Positions 47,072-58,025 of a DNA stretch of 64,000 nucleotides are shown here, piece after piece. The stretch covers positions 1 through 64,000 of the forward strand of contig NZ_CANMVL010000021.1 of assembly GCF_947501415.1 (NCBI RefSeq). The letters run 5' to 3'. The notes under the pieces were generated by a model. The model ran no database searches. It was not told the origin of the DNA and worked only from the letters and a program-made list of their open reading frames with translations. Position numbers and translations under genes: made by a program. Each line of letters starts with the position of its first letter. The stretch's first letter is position 1. Source of the stretch: an uncultured Halomonas sp. (GTDB taxonomy: Bacteria; Pseudomonadota; Gammaproteobacteria; Pseudomonadales; Halomonadaceae).

Positions 47072-48175
47072 TCAACTGGTCGCAATCAGCTGCTGGCGTT
47101 TTTCCCGCTGACGGGTCAGCGCCCAGCGCACATGCTCGCGGACGAGGTCGGAGGGGTAGGGCAGGCGTGCTCTCAGCGCCGCCTCGGTGGCCTCGCTCCA
47201 GGGGGCGTTGCCCAGCCCCACGGCGAGGTTGCGCAGCCAGCGCTCGTAGCCGATGCGGCGGATCGGGCTGCCGGCGGTCTTCTCCAGAAATTCCTCCTCA
47301 CCCCAGGCGAATAGCGAGAGCAGGCTGGCGCGATCGAGGTCGTGGCGCGGCGAGAAGTCCGTCTCGGCGGTGGGCGTGGTAAAGCGCGTGAAGGGACAGA
47401 CCAGCTGGCAGTCGTCACAGCCGAACACCCGATTGCCCATGGCCTCGCGATAGTGCTCGGGAATCGCTCCGAACAGCTCGATGGTCAGGTAGGAGATGCA
47501 GGCCCGGGCGTCGACCACACGGTCCTCGACGATGGCGCCAGTGGGACAGGCGGTGCGACAGGCGCTGCAGCTGCCGCAGTGCTCGCCGGCAAAGGGCTCA
47601 TCCGCCGGCAGCGGCAGGTCGGTATACAGTTCGCCCAGAAAGAACAGCGAGCCGGCCCGCGGGTTGATCAGCATGGCATTCTTGCCGACCCAGCCGAGCC
47701 CCGCCTTGCGCGCCAGTGCGCGCTCCATGACCGGCGCCGAGTCGACGAAGGCACGGTAGCCGAAGGGGCCTGTCTCGGCCTCGATCCACTTGGCCAGGGT
47801 CGCCAGGCGCTTGCGCATCAGCTTGTGATAGTCGCGGCCGGTGGCGTAGCGCGATACATAGGCCGTCTGCGGACTCGCCAGGGTGGTGAGGGTCTCGACC
47901 TCGGCGGGCAGATAGTCCAGCCGCACACTGATCACTCGCACGGTGCCGGGCACCAGCTCGTCGGGGCGCGTGCGCTTGGTGCCATGCTTGGCCATGAAGC
48001 CCATCTCGCCATGCCGGCCAGCCGCCAGCCAACGCTCCAGACGCGCCTCATCCTCGCTGAGGTCGATATCGGTAATGCCAAGCTGCTGGAAGCCGAGCTC
48101 GCTCCCCCAGGCCTTGATACGCTGGGCCAGGGCGTGCGGGTCGGGGGCGTCGTCGTGGGGAGACGAGGAGGACAT
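47072..48175 (-). CDS. queG: Epoxyqueuosine reductase QueG
   Basis: The cobalamin-dependent enzyme making queuosine in tRNA from its epoxide. The 367 residues show the N-terminal cobalamin-binding part, the ferredoxin-like cluster motifs CGSCSACRTACP and CDDCQLVCPF for two [4Fe-4S] clusters, and C-terminal HEAT-like RRIGYERWLRNLAVGLGN. It is divergent from nnr. A cobalamin adenosyltransferase (cobO) also lies in the window. Confidence 0.95.
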   Translation of the reverse strand: MSSSSPHDDAPDPHALAQRIKAWGSELGFQQLGITDIDLSEDEARLERWLAAGRHGEMGFMAKHGTKRTRPDELVPGTVRVISVRLDYLPAEVETLTTLASPQTAYVSRYATGRDYHKLMRKRLATLAKWIEAETGPFGYRAFVDSAPVMERALARKAGLGWVGKNAMLINPRAGSLFFLGELYTDLPLPADEPFAGEHCGSCSACRTACPTGAIVEDRVVDARACISYLTIELFGAIPEHYREAMGNRVFGCDDCQLVCPFTRFTTPTAETDFSPRHDLDRASLLSLFAWGEEEFLEKTAGSPIRRIGYERWLRNLAVGLGNAPWSEATEAALRARLPYPSDLVREHVRWALTRQREKRQQLIATS

Positions 48176-48301
48176 GATCGCGAAAACACCGTGCAGGGGG
48201 CCGGCGCCACTTGGCGCTGGCCGCGAAGGCTTTACACTGTTCGATAAGGTCGTTTATCGAACCACTGCCATGATAAAGCATTGCCACCGGAGAGACACCG
48301 C

Positions 48302-49840
48302 ATGACCGATGCCAGCCAGGGGCCCGAGGCAGAGTTGCACCCGCTCTATTTTGCCGACCAGGTGCGTGAACTGGACCGTCGCACCATTGCCGGTGGCATC
48401 GCGGGCTTCGCCCTGATGCAGCGTGCCAGTGCCGCGGCCTGGCAGGTGCTCAGGCAGCGCTGGCCCGAGGTCCGTTCGCTTACGGTGCTGTGTGGAGGGG
48501 GCAACAATGGCGGCGATGGTCATGTGCTGGCCGCCCTGGCCGCCGCCGAGGGGCTCACGGTGCAGCGCGTTCTGCTCAGGCCCGTCGATGAGTTGAGTGG
48601 CGATGCCCGCCTGGCCGCCGAGATGGCCACGGCGGCCGGCGTGGGCGCCGAATCCTGGACGCCCGGCATAAGGCTTGCCGGGGAGTTGATGGTCGATGCC
48701 CTGCTCGGGACCGGGCTTGCCGGCGAGGTGCGCGGAGCCTTTCGTGAGGCGATCACGGCGCTCAACGCCAGTGGCAGGCCGGTGCTGGCCATCGATATTC
48801 CCTCGGGGCTGCACGCCGATACCGGTGCGGTGCTCGGCGACGCGGTGCTGGCGGCTACCACGGTGACCTTTATCGGCGACAAGCTGGGGCTGCATATCGG
48901 TGCGGCGGCGGAGCATGTCGGTGAGCTCTGCTTCCGGGGTCTGGGGGTGGAGGCCCTGGCCGAGACGGACCTGGTGCCGGCAGCGCACCTGCTCGACATG
49001 GGGCTGGCAGCTGTCTGGCTGCCGGCGCGGCGGCGTACCGCCCACAAGGGCGACTGTGGCCATGCGCTGGTGCTGGGAGGCGCGCCCGGTTTCGGGGGCG
49101 CGGCGCTGCTGGCCGCCGAGGCCTGTGCCCGGCTGGGGGCCGGCAAGATCAGCCTGGCCACCGCGCCGGCGCATGTTGCCGCCAGCCTGGTGCGTCGTCC
49201 CGAGGTGATGGCCCATGGCATTCGTGGTGCCACCGATCTCGGCCAGCTGCCCTCCCAGGCCGATGTACTGGTGGTGGGGCCCGGCCTGGGGCAGGGCAGT
49301 TGGGGGCAGGGTGTGCTGCAGGCGGCACTCGAGACCGACAAGCCGCTGGTGGTGGATGCCGATGGACTCAATCTGCTGGCCGCCTACTTCGCCGGAGCGG
49401 AGGAGGGCATGGCGCCCCGCGACAACTGGATCCTGACCCCCCACCCCGGGGAGGCGGCCCGCCTGCTGGGCTGGCGTGTGGCCGAGATCGAGGCGGACCG
49501 CCGTGCGGCCGTGGTGGCCCTGCGCGAGCGCTTCGGCGGGGTGGTGGTTCTCAAGGGGGCGGGCAGCCTGATCGCGGGCCCCGAGGGGGTTGCGGTCTGC
49601 CCCTTCGGCAACCCCGGCATGGCCAGCGGTGGCATGGGGGATGTGCTCTCCGGGATGCTCGGTGCCCTGCTGGCCCAGGGAGTGCCGCTGGAAATCGCCG
49701 CCCGGCTGGGGGTGCTGGTGCACGCCAGGGCCGCGGATCTGGCCGCGGCAGACGCCGGAGAGCGTGGTCTGCTGGCCGGTGATCTGGCATCCTATGCGCG
49801 AATTCTGGTCAACCCGGCCGGGTGTGATGGCGACGTGTGA
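48302..49840 (+). CDS. nnr: Bifunctional NAD(P)HX epimerase/dehydratase (YjeF/Nnr)
   Basis: Repairs hydrated NAD(P)H. The 512 residues comprise an N-terminal epimerase domain (about 1-220, with GGGNNGGDGHVLAALAA) and a C-terminal ADP-dependent dehydratase (about 230-505, with GGAPGFGGAALLAAEACARL, GPGLGQGSWG, TPHPGEAARLLGW and GMASGGMGDVLSGMLGALL). The ATG at 48302 has GGAGAG seven bases upstream. It heads the long nnr-to-purA cluster. Confidence 0.95.
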   Translation: MTDASQGPEAELHPLYFADQVRELDRRTIAGGIAGFALMQRASAAAWQVLRQRWPEVRSLTVLCGGGNNGGDGHVLAALAAAEGLTVQRVLLRPVDELSGDARLAAEMATAAGVGAESWTPGIRLAGELMVDALLGTGLAGEVRGAFREAITALNASGRPVLAIDIPSGLHADTGAVLGDAVLAATTVTFIGDKLGLHIGAAAEHVGELCFRGLGVEALAETDLVPAAHLLDMGLAAVWLPARRRTAHKGDCGHALVLGGAPGFGGAALLAAEACARLGAGKISLATAPAHVAASLVRRPEVMAHGIRGATDLGQLPSQADVLVVGPGLGQGSWGQGVLQAALETDKPLVVDADGLNLLAAYFAGAEEGMAPRDNWILTPHPGEAARLLGWRVAEIEADRRAAVVALRERFGGVVVLKGAGSLIAGPEGVAVCPFGNPGMASGGMGDVLSGMLGALLAQGVPLEIAARLGVLVHARAADLAAADAGERGLLAGDLASYARILVNPAGCDGDV

Positions 49841-49857
49841 TGGCAAGGGCGAGGACG

Positions 49858-50364
49858 ATGCGGCTGCGACTCGATGATGAAGCGTGCCAGGTGGGCCTGG
49901 GTGAGTGCCTGGGGCGTGCCCTGCAGGGGCGTGGGCGGGTCTATCTCGTCGGCGAGCTGGGGGCCGGCAAGACGACCCTGGCTCGCGGCGTGTTGCGTGC
50001 CTATGGTCATCGTGGCGCGGTGAAGAGCCCGACCTATACCCTGGTGGAGCCCTACGAACTCGATGGCAAGCGGGTCTACCACTTCGACCTCTACCGGCTG
50101 GGGGACCCCGAGGAGCTCGAGTTCATCGGCGGCCGAGACCTGCTCGGAGATGATGCCTTGAGCCTGATCGAGTGGCCGGTTCGTGGTGAGGGCTGGTTGC
50201 CCGGTCCCGATCTTCGCATCGAACTTGACGTGGTGGGCGAGGGCCGCGAGGCGGTGCTGGAGGCGCATAGTGCCCATGGCGAAGCGGCCCTGGCTCGCCT
50301 GGCCGCCATGCCCGCCGTCACCGAGTGGTGTCGCGCGGCCAAGCCCGGTGAGGGGGCTCCCTGA
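49858..50364 (+). CDS. tsaE: tRNA threonylcarbamoyladenosine biosynthesis ATPase TsaE
   Basis: An ATPase needed with TsaB/TsaD for t6A37 synthesis. The 168 residues have the Walker A GELGAGKTTLARGVL (about residues 32-47), SPTYTLVEPYE, and YHFDLYRL. I chose the ATG at 49858 (GAGGA upstream) because family members start close to this point; ATG 49840 overlapping the nnr stop is possible. The stop overlaps the amiB start (TGATG). Confidence 0.94.
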   Translation: MRLRLDDEACQVGLGECLGRALQGRGRVYLVGELGAGKTTLARGVLRAYGHRGAVKSPTYTLVEPYELDGKRVYHFDLYRLGDPEELEFIGGRDLLGDDALSLIEWPVRGEGWLPGPDLRIELDVVGEGREAVLEAHSAHGEAALARLAAMPAVTEWCRAAKPGEGAP

Positions 50365-51812
50365 TGAGACCAGCCATCCTGCATCGCCTGCTGGCGCTGA
50401 GCCTGTCGATGATGGCCCCCCTTGCCGCGGTTGAGGCCGGCGAGGTGGAGAACCTGCGGCTGTGGGCCGCGCCGGATCATGCGCGCTTGGTCTTCGACCT
50501 GGCCTCACCGACCCGGGCCAAGGTGTTTTCCCTCGACAATCCGCGGCGGCTGGTGATCGACCTGGACGACAGCCGCATGCAGGCCGACCTCGACGGGCTC
50601 GACCTGACCGGCAGTGCCATCAGCCGTATCCGCTCCGGCGTTCGCGAAGGGGATGACCTGCGTGTGGTGCTGGACCTGGAGCGCGAGGTGGCGCCGCGTC
50701 ACTTTGTCCTGGCCCCAAACAATCAGTATGGCCATCGACTGGTGGTGGATCTGGAGTACCCGGGCGAGAGTGCCGTGGAGGACCCCATCGACCCCATCGA
50801 GGCGATGATCCGTGAGCAGGAGATCGCCGCCAAGCGTGCCCAGGCCCAGGTCGACCTCGGCGGCAGGGCGGTGACGCCCGAGCCCGAGGCGGTGGTCCAG
50901 CCGGCTCAGCCGCATCCCAAGCGCGATATCATCATCGCCATCGACGCCGGCCATGGCGGCGAGGACCCCGGCGCCATCGGCCCCTCGGGCACCCTCGAGA
51001 AGGACGTGGTGCTGCAGATCGCCAAGCGCCTTCAGCAGCGAGTCAATGCGACCGAGGGGTTCCGTGCGGTGATGATCCGCGACAGCGACTATTACGTTGG
51101 ACTGCGCCAGCGCACCCATATCGCGCGTGAGCAGAAGGCGGACTTCTTCGTCTCCATTCATGCCGATGCCTTTCACAGTCCGCGCCCCAACGGCAGTTCG
51201 GTCTTTGCGCTCTCCCAGCGTGGGGCCACCTCCGAGACCGCCCAGTGGCTGGCCGAGAGCGAGAACAAGGCCGACCTGATCGGCGGTGTGGATGGCAATC
51301 TCTCGCTCAAGGACAAGGACGAGGTGCTGCGCGGCGTGCTGCTCGACCTGACCATGACCGCGACCCTCAACGACTCTCTCTCCATCGGGGGGCAGGTGCT
51401 GGATCGCATGGGGCGCGTCAACCGGCTGCACAAGCCGCGGGTGGAGCAGGCCGGTTTCGTGGTGCTCAAGTCACCGGATATTCCGTCGCTGCTGGTCGAG
51501 ACCGGCTTTATCTCCAACCCCCAGGAGGAGCGCCGCCTACTCGACCCTGCCCACCAGGAGAAGATGGCTCGAGCCATCTTCGCGGGCGTCGAGGAGCATT
51601 TCCGCACCAACCCGCCCCCGGCCAGCCTGCTGGCCTGGCAGCGTGACAACGGGCGAAGCACCGCCGGCAACGAGTATCGCATCCAGCCGGGTGATACCCT
51701 CTCCGAGATCGCCTCCCGCCATGATGTACCGGTGCGCCGCCTCAAGCAGGCCAACGAGCTCAATGGCGATGTGATCCGGGTCGGCCAGGTGCTGCGCATC
51801 CCCCGCTCTTGA
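50364..51812 (+). CDS. amiB: N-acetylmuramoyl-L-alanine amidase AmiB with LysM
   Basis: A periplasmic amidase that splits septal peptidoglycan. The 482 residues have a signal peptide (about 1-26), an AMIN domain (about 28-125), Amidase_3 (about 190-410, zinc ligands in AIDAGHGGEDPG and SIHADAF, and a conserved ETGFISN), and a C-terminal LysM (about 435-481, YRIQPGDTLSEIASRH). It is usually activated by EnvC/NlpD-like factors. The stop codon merges into a heptamer repeat. Confidence 0.95.
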   Translation: MRPAILHRLLALSLSMMAPLAAVEAGEVENLRLWAAPDHARLVFDLASPTRAKVFSLDNPRRLVIDLDDSRMQADLDGLDLTGSAISRIRSGVREGDDLRVVLDLEREVAPRHFVLAPNNQYGHRLVVDLEYPGESAVEDPIDPIEAMIREQEIAAKRAQAQVDLGGRAVTPEPEAVVQPAQPHPKRDIIIAIDAGHGGEDPGAIGPSGTLEKDVVLQIAKRLQQRVNATEGFRAVMIRDSDYYVGLRQRTHIAREQKADFFVSIHADAFHSPRPNGSSVFALSQRGATSETAQWLAESENKADLIGGVDGNLSLKDKDEVLRGVLLDLTMTATLNDSLSIGGQVLDRMGRVNRLHKPRVEQAGFVVLKSPDIPSLLVETGFISNPQEERRLLDPAHQEKMARAIFAGVEEHFRTNPPPASLLAWQRDNGRSTAGNEYRIQPGDTLSEIASRHDVPVRRLKQANELNGDVIRVGQVLRIPRS

Positions 51813-51959
51813 GCTGGAAGAGCCCGGCTTCGCCGAGAGCTGAAAGAGCGTCGCTTCGCTCCTGGAAGCTGGAAGCTTGAAGAAAGGGCTTGATACCCTT
51901 GGCGGCGTTCATAGTGCTTTTTCCAGCTTCCAGCTTCCAGCTTCCAGCTTCCAGCTTTT
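51811..51959. repeat. Heptamer (CTTCCAG) tandem array element, copy B
   Basis: A second copy of the element at 44129-44275: left arm AGCTGGAAGAGC and AGAGCGTCGCTTCGCTCC, then a right array of CTTCCAG heptamers (51921-51958). It fills the gap between amiB and mutL. Its translation ([12 protein letters not shown]) appears as a false extension in frame with mutL. Confidence 0.85.
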
Positions 51960-51969
51960 GTGGAGTGAT

Positions 51970-53916
<1,947 letters not shown>

Positions 53917-53945
53917 AAAAAATTGAAGCCACCCGAACTCCGAGA

Positions 53946-54026
53946 AGCGCCGGGGGCAGACCGAAGAGGAGGTCCTATGCCATGGATGGCATCGGTAGCG
54001 CCCAGGAATGGGTTCACAGCTCCTCC
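53946..54026 (-). repeat. 82-base intergenic repeat, copy 3 (inverted)
   Basis: Read on the minus strand it begins GGAGGAGCTGTGAACCCATT and ends CTGCCCCCGGCGCT, with the core CGCTACCGATGCCATCCATG. It aligns along its whole length to copies 1 and 2. It lies between codirectional mutL and miaA. Confidence 0.8.
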
Positions 54027-54086
54027 TCGTAGGTCTGCCGCCGGATAAGCTTCCCGGTTCAAAGCCCGACAGACCTCGAGAACTAG

Positions 54087-55025
54087 ATGCCTGATAAGCG
54101 TCCGCCCGCCATTCTGCTGATGGGCCCCACCGCCGCCGGTAAGACCGACCTTGCCATCGAGCTCCATGAGCGCCTCGGCGTGGAGCTGATCAGTGTCGAC
54201 TCCACCATGGTCTACCGTGGCCTGGATATCGGCAGTGCCAAGCCCTCGGCGCAGGAGCTGGCCCGGGCGCCGCACCGCCTGATCGATATTCGCGACCCGG
54301 CCGAGCCCTACTCGGCGGCGGAGTTTCGCGAGGATGCCCTACGCGAGATGCGTGAGATCACGGCCCGTGGCCGTGTGCCGCTGCTGGTGGGCGGGACCAT
54401 GATGTACCTCCGCCAGCTGCTGCATGGCGTGGCCAACCTGCCGAGCTCCGACCCGGGAACGCGTGCCGAGCTTCAGGCCGAGCTCGAGGAGCGCGGCCTT
54501 TCCGCGCTGCATGAGGAGCTAGAACGCGTCGATCCGGGCGCCGCGGCGCGAATTCATCCCAACGATCCCCAGCGGCTGTTGCGTGCCCTGGAGGTGTTTC
54601 GCCTCAGTGGTCGCACGCTCAGCGAGCTGTGGGCCGAACAGCGTCCTGAAACCTTTCCCTGGCGCACGCTGTCGATAGGGCTCGCCCCCGGTCAGCGGCA
54701 GGTGCTTCACGAGCGTATCGCCACGCGCTTTGCCACCATGCTCGAGGGCGGGCTGATCGATGAGGTCGCCGGTCTGCGTTCACGAGGAGACCTGGCGCCG
54801 ACGCTGCCCTCGATGAAGAGCGTCGGCTATCGTCAGGTCTGGGAGTATCTCGACGGTGAGGTCGATCGCGAGGGTCTCGAGCGGCGCGGTATCGTGGCGA
54901 CTCGGCAGCTGGCCAAGCGGCAGCTGACCTGGATGCGCAGCTGGGAGGCACTGCACTGGGTGGATACCCTGGAGGGCGACCCCCTGGCAGAGGTGCTGAA
55001 ACTCGTGCGCCATTTCGGCACTTAG
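54087..55025 (+). CDS. miaA: tRNA dimethylallyltransferase MiaA
   Basis: Adds the dimethylallyl group to A37 of tRNAs reading U-starting codons. The 312 residues include P-loop [48 protein letters not shown] and QLTWMRSW near the end. It is followed by hfq, the classical gammaproteobacterial arrangement. Confidence 0.97.
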   Translation: MPDKRPPAILLMGPTAAGKTDLAIELHERLGVELISVDSTMVYRGLDIGSAKPSAQELARAPHRLIDIRDPAEPYSAAEFREDALREMREITARGRVPLLVGGTMMYLRQLLHGVANLPSSDPGTRAELQAELEERGLSALHEELERVDPGAAARIHPNDPQRLLRALEVFRLSGRTLSELWAEQRPETFPWRTLSIGLAPGQRQVLHERIATRFATMLEGGLIDEVAGLRSRGDLAPTLPSMKSVGYRQVWEYLDGEVDREGLERRGIVATRQLAKRQLTWMRSWEALHWVDTLEGDPLAEVLKLVRHFGT

Positions 55026-55125
55026 CGTAAGATACCGATTTCCGCTGGCCGCTGGCCGGGCCGCTTGAAAAGGCCCCATAACACCCCAACAACCCAACTC
55101 CAGAGACACATCCAGGGAGAGTAAA

Positions 55126-55374
55126 ATGTCAAAAGGGCAGTCGCTTCAAGATCCGTACCTGAACATCCTGCGCAAGGAGCGTATCCCGGTATCGATCTTC
55201 CTGGTCAACGGCATCAAGCTGCAGGGCCAGATCGAGTCCTTCGACCAGTTCGTGATCCTGCTGCGTAATACCGTCAGCCAGATGGTCTACAAGCATGCCA
55301 TTTCCACCGTGGTGCCGTCGCGCAACGTGCGTCTTCCGGCCCAGGACCCTGCCGCTGCGCAGGATGATGAGTGA
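55126..55374 (+). CDS. hfq: RNA chaperone Hfq
   Basis: An Sm-like hexameric RNA chaperone of 82 residues. Sm1 and Sm2 are intact, with [30 protein letters not shown] and the YKHA motif. The C-terminal tail ([14 protein letters not shown]) is short and acidic, like that of pseudomonads and unlike the long E. coli tail. GGGAG precedes the ATG. Confidence 0.98.
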   Translation: MSKGQSLQDPYLNILRKERIPVSIFLVNGIKLQGQIESFDQFVILLRNTVSQMVYKHAISTVVPSRNVRLPAQDPAAAQDDE

Positions 55375-55382
55375 GGTAGTGA

Positions 55383-56705
55383 TTGTTTTTTGAACGCCCC
55401 GACGCCGGTGAGACGGCGGTACTCGTCCATGTCGACTTTCAGGATGAGCAAGAGCGCGAGGATCCGGGAGAGTTCCTGGAACTCGTGCGCTCTGCCGGCG
55501 CCGAGCCGGCGACCCTGCTGACCGGCAGTCGCAAGCGTCCCGATTCGCGCACCTTCGTCGGCTCGGGCAAGCTCGAGGAGCTGCGCGAAGCACTCGCCGT
55601 TCACTCGGCCGAACTGGTGATCTTCAACCACGGCCTGAGCCCCTCCCAGGAGCGCAACCTCGAGCGTGAGCTCAAGTGTCGCGTGCTCGACCGTACCGGC
55701 CTGATTCTCGACATCTTCGCCCAGCGGGCGCGGACTCACGAGGGCAAGCTGCAGGTCGAGCTGGCTCAGCTGGAGTACATGTCGACCCGCCTGGTGCGGG
55801 GCTGGACCCACCTGGAACGCCAGAAGGGCGGTATCGGTCTGCGCGGCCCGGGTGAGACCCAGCTGGAGACCGACCGACGGCTGCTGCGTGGTCGCATCAA
55901 GTCGATCCACAAGCGCCTTGACAAGGTGCGTGGCCAGCGGGATCAGAACCGTCGCTCGCGAGCCCGTGCCGAGATCCCCAGCGTCTCGTTGGTGGGGTAC
56001 ACCAACGCCGGCAAGTCGACGTTGTTCAATTCGATTACCGAGTCGCAGGTCTATGCGGCCGACCAGCTCTTCGCTACCCTCGACCCGACGCTGCGGCGAC
56101 TGGAGATCGAGGATGTGGGACCGGTGGTGATGGCTGATACCGTCGGTTTCATCCGTCATCTGCCGCACAAGCTGGTGGAGGCCTTTCAGGCGACCCTTCA
56201 GGAAGCCGCCGAGGCCAGCCTGCTGGTGCACGTCATTGATGCCGCCGACCCCGACCGCGAGCTCAACGTCGAGCAGGTTGAAACGGTGCTCGACGAGATT
56301 GGTGCCCTGGAGGTGCCGACCCTCAAGGTAATGAACAAGATCGATCTGCTCGATAGCGCGCCGCGCATCGAGCGCGATGGCGAGGGGCGCCCCGAGGTGG
56401 TCTGGCTGTCGGCCCGGGAGGGCAGGGGCATCGAGCTGCTGGAGCAAGCGCTCTCGGAGTGTCTGGCCGAGGACGTCATCGACTTCACGCTGACCCTCGA
56501 GCCCGAGCAGGGGCGGCTGCGTGCCGGCCTGCACGAGCTGGGTGCGGTTCGTGAGGAGAGCTTCTGTGAAGAGGGTCAGACGCGCCTGCAGGTACGCCTG
56601 CCGCGCCGTGACTTCCTGCAGTTGATGGCGCGGCTCGGTGAGCGTGCCGATGACTACCTGCCGGCGTCACTGAGCGAGCGTGAGGCGTGGGAAGAATCCC
56701 CGTAG
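55383..56705 (+). CDS. hflX: Ribosome-associated GTPase HflX
   Basis: HflX splits stalled or heat-damaged ribosomes. The 440 residues show the N-terminal domain (FVGSGKLEELREAL), GIGLRGPGETQLETDRRLL, and the GTPase motifs GYTNAGKSTLFN, DTVGFIRHLPH and NKIDLL. The start is TTG at 55383 with GAGG six bases upstream, eight bases after hfq; E. coli HflX begins at the matching FxRxDAGE segment. Confidence 0.95.
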   Translation: MFFERPDAGETAVLVHVDFQDEQEREDPGEFLELVRSAGAEPATLLTGSRKRPDSRTFVGSGKLEELREALAVHSAELVIFNHGLSPSQERNLERELKCRVLDRTGLILDIFAQRARTHEGKLQVELAQLEYMSTRLVRGWTHLERQKGGIGLRGPGETQLETDRRLLRGRIKSIHKRLDKVRGQRDQNRRSRARAEIPSVSLVGYTNAGKSTLFNSITESQVYAADQLFATLDPTLRRLEIEDVGPVVMADTVGFIRHLPHKLVEAFQATLQEAAEASLLVHVIDAADPDRELNVEQVETVLDEIGALEVPTLKVMNKIDLLDSAPRIERDGEGRPEVVWLSAREGRGIELLEQALSECLAEDVIDFTLTLEPEQGRLRAGLHELGAVREESFCEEGQTRLQVRLPRRDFLQLMARLGERADDYLPASLSEREAWEESP

Positions 56706-56789
56706 GCGGGACAAGCACAAGACAGGATCGCAACCGAGGCCCCCGCCGGCACTTCCGGTCGGGGCAGCAACGCATAGTGGAGAAGACCT

Positions 56790-58025
56790 ATGGCCTGGAA
56801 TGAGCCTGGTGGTGGTGGCAACCAGCACGACCCCTGGAGTGGGGGCGGTCGCCGTGGCGGTGGAAACGGCGGCGGTGGCAAGGGCGGTGGCAACCAGCCA
56901 CCGGATCTGGATGAGGCCCTGAAGAAGTTTCAGGACAAGCTTAACGGCATGCTGGGTGGCCGCGGTGGCAAGAAGGGCGGTTCCGGGGGCAAGGGCGGCG
57001 GTGGCAAGCCACGCAATGCCTTCACCCTGCCGGGTCTGTTGCTGCTGGTGGCCCTGGCCATCTGGGCGGCGTCGGGCTTCTATCTGGTCGACCAGTCCGA
57101 GCGGGGCGTGGTGCTGCGCTTCGGCAAGTTCCAGGAAGTTGTCACGCCTGGCCTGCAGTGGAATCCGCCGCTGATCGACGACGTGCGCATGGTCAACGTG
57201 ACCCGCGTGCGCTCGCTGACCCAGACCCAGTCGATGCTGACCCGCGACGAGAACATCGTCGAGGTCGAAATCTCGGCTCAGTACCAGGTCGCCGACCCGC
57301 GTGACTTCGTGCTCAACGTGCGCAACCCGCAGCTCTCCATCGAGAATGCTCTCGACAGCGCCCTGCGCCATGTGGTCGGTGGTACCGACATGATCGATAT
57401 CCTGACCTCCGGTCGTGAGATTCTCGGCAGCTCGGTGGCCAGTCGCCTGCAGTCCTATCAGGACAGCTATGGCACCGGTATCCGCCTGCAGACCATCAAC
57501 ATCGAGTCCACCTCGGCACCCGACCAGGTCATCGATGCCTTCGATGACGTTATCCGGGCCCGCGAGGATCGTCAGCGCACCATCAACCAGGGCATGGCCT
57601 ACGCGAACGCCATCATCCCCGAGGCTCAGGGTCAGGCGCAGCGTATCGTCGAGCAGGGCCAGGGTTATCGCGAATCGGTGGTCGCCGAGGCGCGGGGTCA
57701 GGCGAGCCGTTTCAACGCCCTGCTGGGCCAGTATGAGGAAGCGCCCTCGATCATGCGTGAGCGTCTCTACCTGGATGCCATCAGCGAGGTCTTCGGCAGC
57801 ACGCCGAAGGTGATGGTCGATGTCGCCAACGACTCGCCGCTGATGTATCTGCCCCTGGATCAGATGGGCAAGGGCGGCACCCGCAGCGCAGAGCCGCAGG
57901 GCGAGCAGGGTGAGCTCGATCCGCGAGTGCTGGAGCGCCTGCGGAGCTCGCAGGGCGCCTCGTCATCTTCCAGCAACACCAGCAACAGCAGCAACACCGG
58001 TGGTATCCGCAGGGAGGGCCGCTAA
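56790..58025 (+). CDS. hflK: FtsH-modulating SPFH protein HflK
   Basis: The larger SPFH subunit that, with HflC, forms a cage around FtsH in the inner membrane. The 411 residues have a Gly-rich cytoplasmic N-terminus (about 1-75, GGGNGGGGKGGGNQPP), a membrane helix (about 76-103), the SPFH domain (VLRFGKFQEVVTPGLQWNPP onward) and a Ser/Asn-rich tail. The stop abuts the hflC start. Confidence 0.95.
   Translation: MAWNEPGGGGNQHDPWSGGGRRGGGNGGGGKGGGNQPPDLDEALKKFQDKLNGMLGGRGGKKGGSGGKGGGGKPRNAFTLPGLLLLVALAIWAASGFYLVDQSERGVVLRFGKFQEVVTPGLQWNPPLIDDVRMVNVTRVRSLTQTQSMLTRDENIVEVEISAQYQVADPRDFVLNVRNPQLSIENALDSALRHVVGGTDMIDILTSGREILGSSVASRLQSYQDSYGTGIRLQTINIESTSAPDQVIDAFDDVIRAREDRQRTINQGMAYANAIIPEAQGQAQRIVEQGQGYRESVVAEARGQASRFNALLGQYEEAPSIMRERLYLDAISEVFGSTPKVMVDVANDSPLMYLPLDQMGKGGTRSAEPQGEQGELDPRVLERLRSSQGASSSSSNTSNSSNTGGIRREGR

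Noticed and set aside
51877..51969. N-terminal extension of MutL ([10 protein letters not shown]...[12 protein letters not shown])
   Set aside because: It is the translation of the heptamer repeat element. The ATG at 51970 has its own ribosome site and the conserved MutL start.
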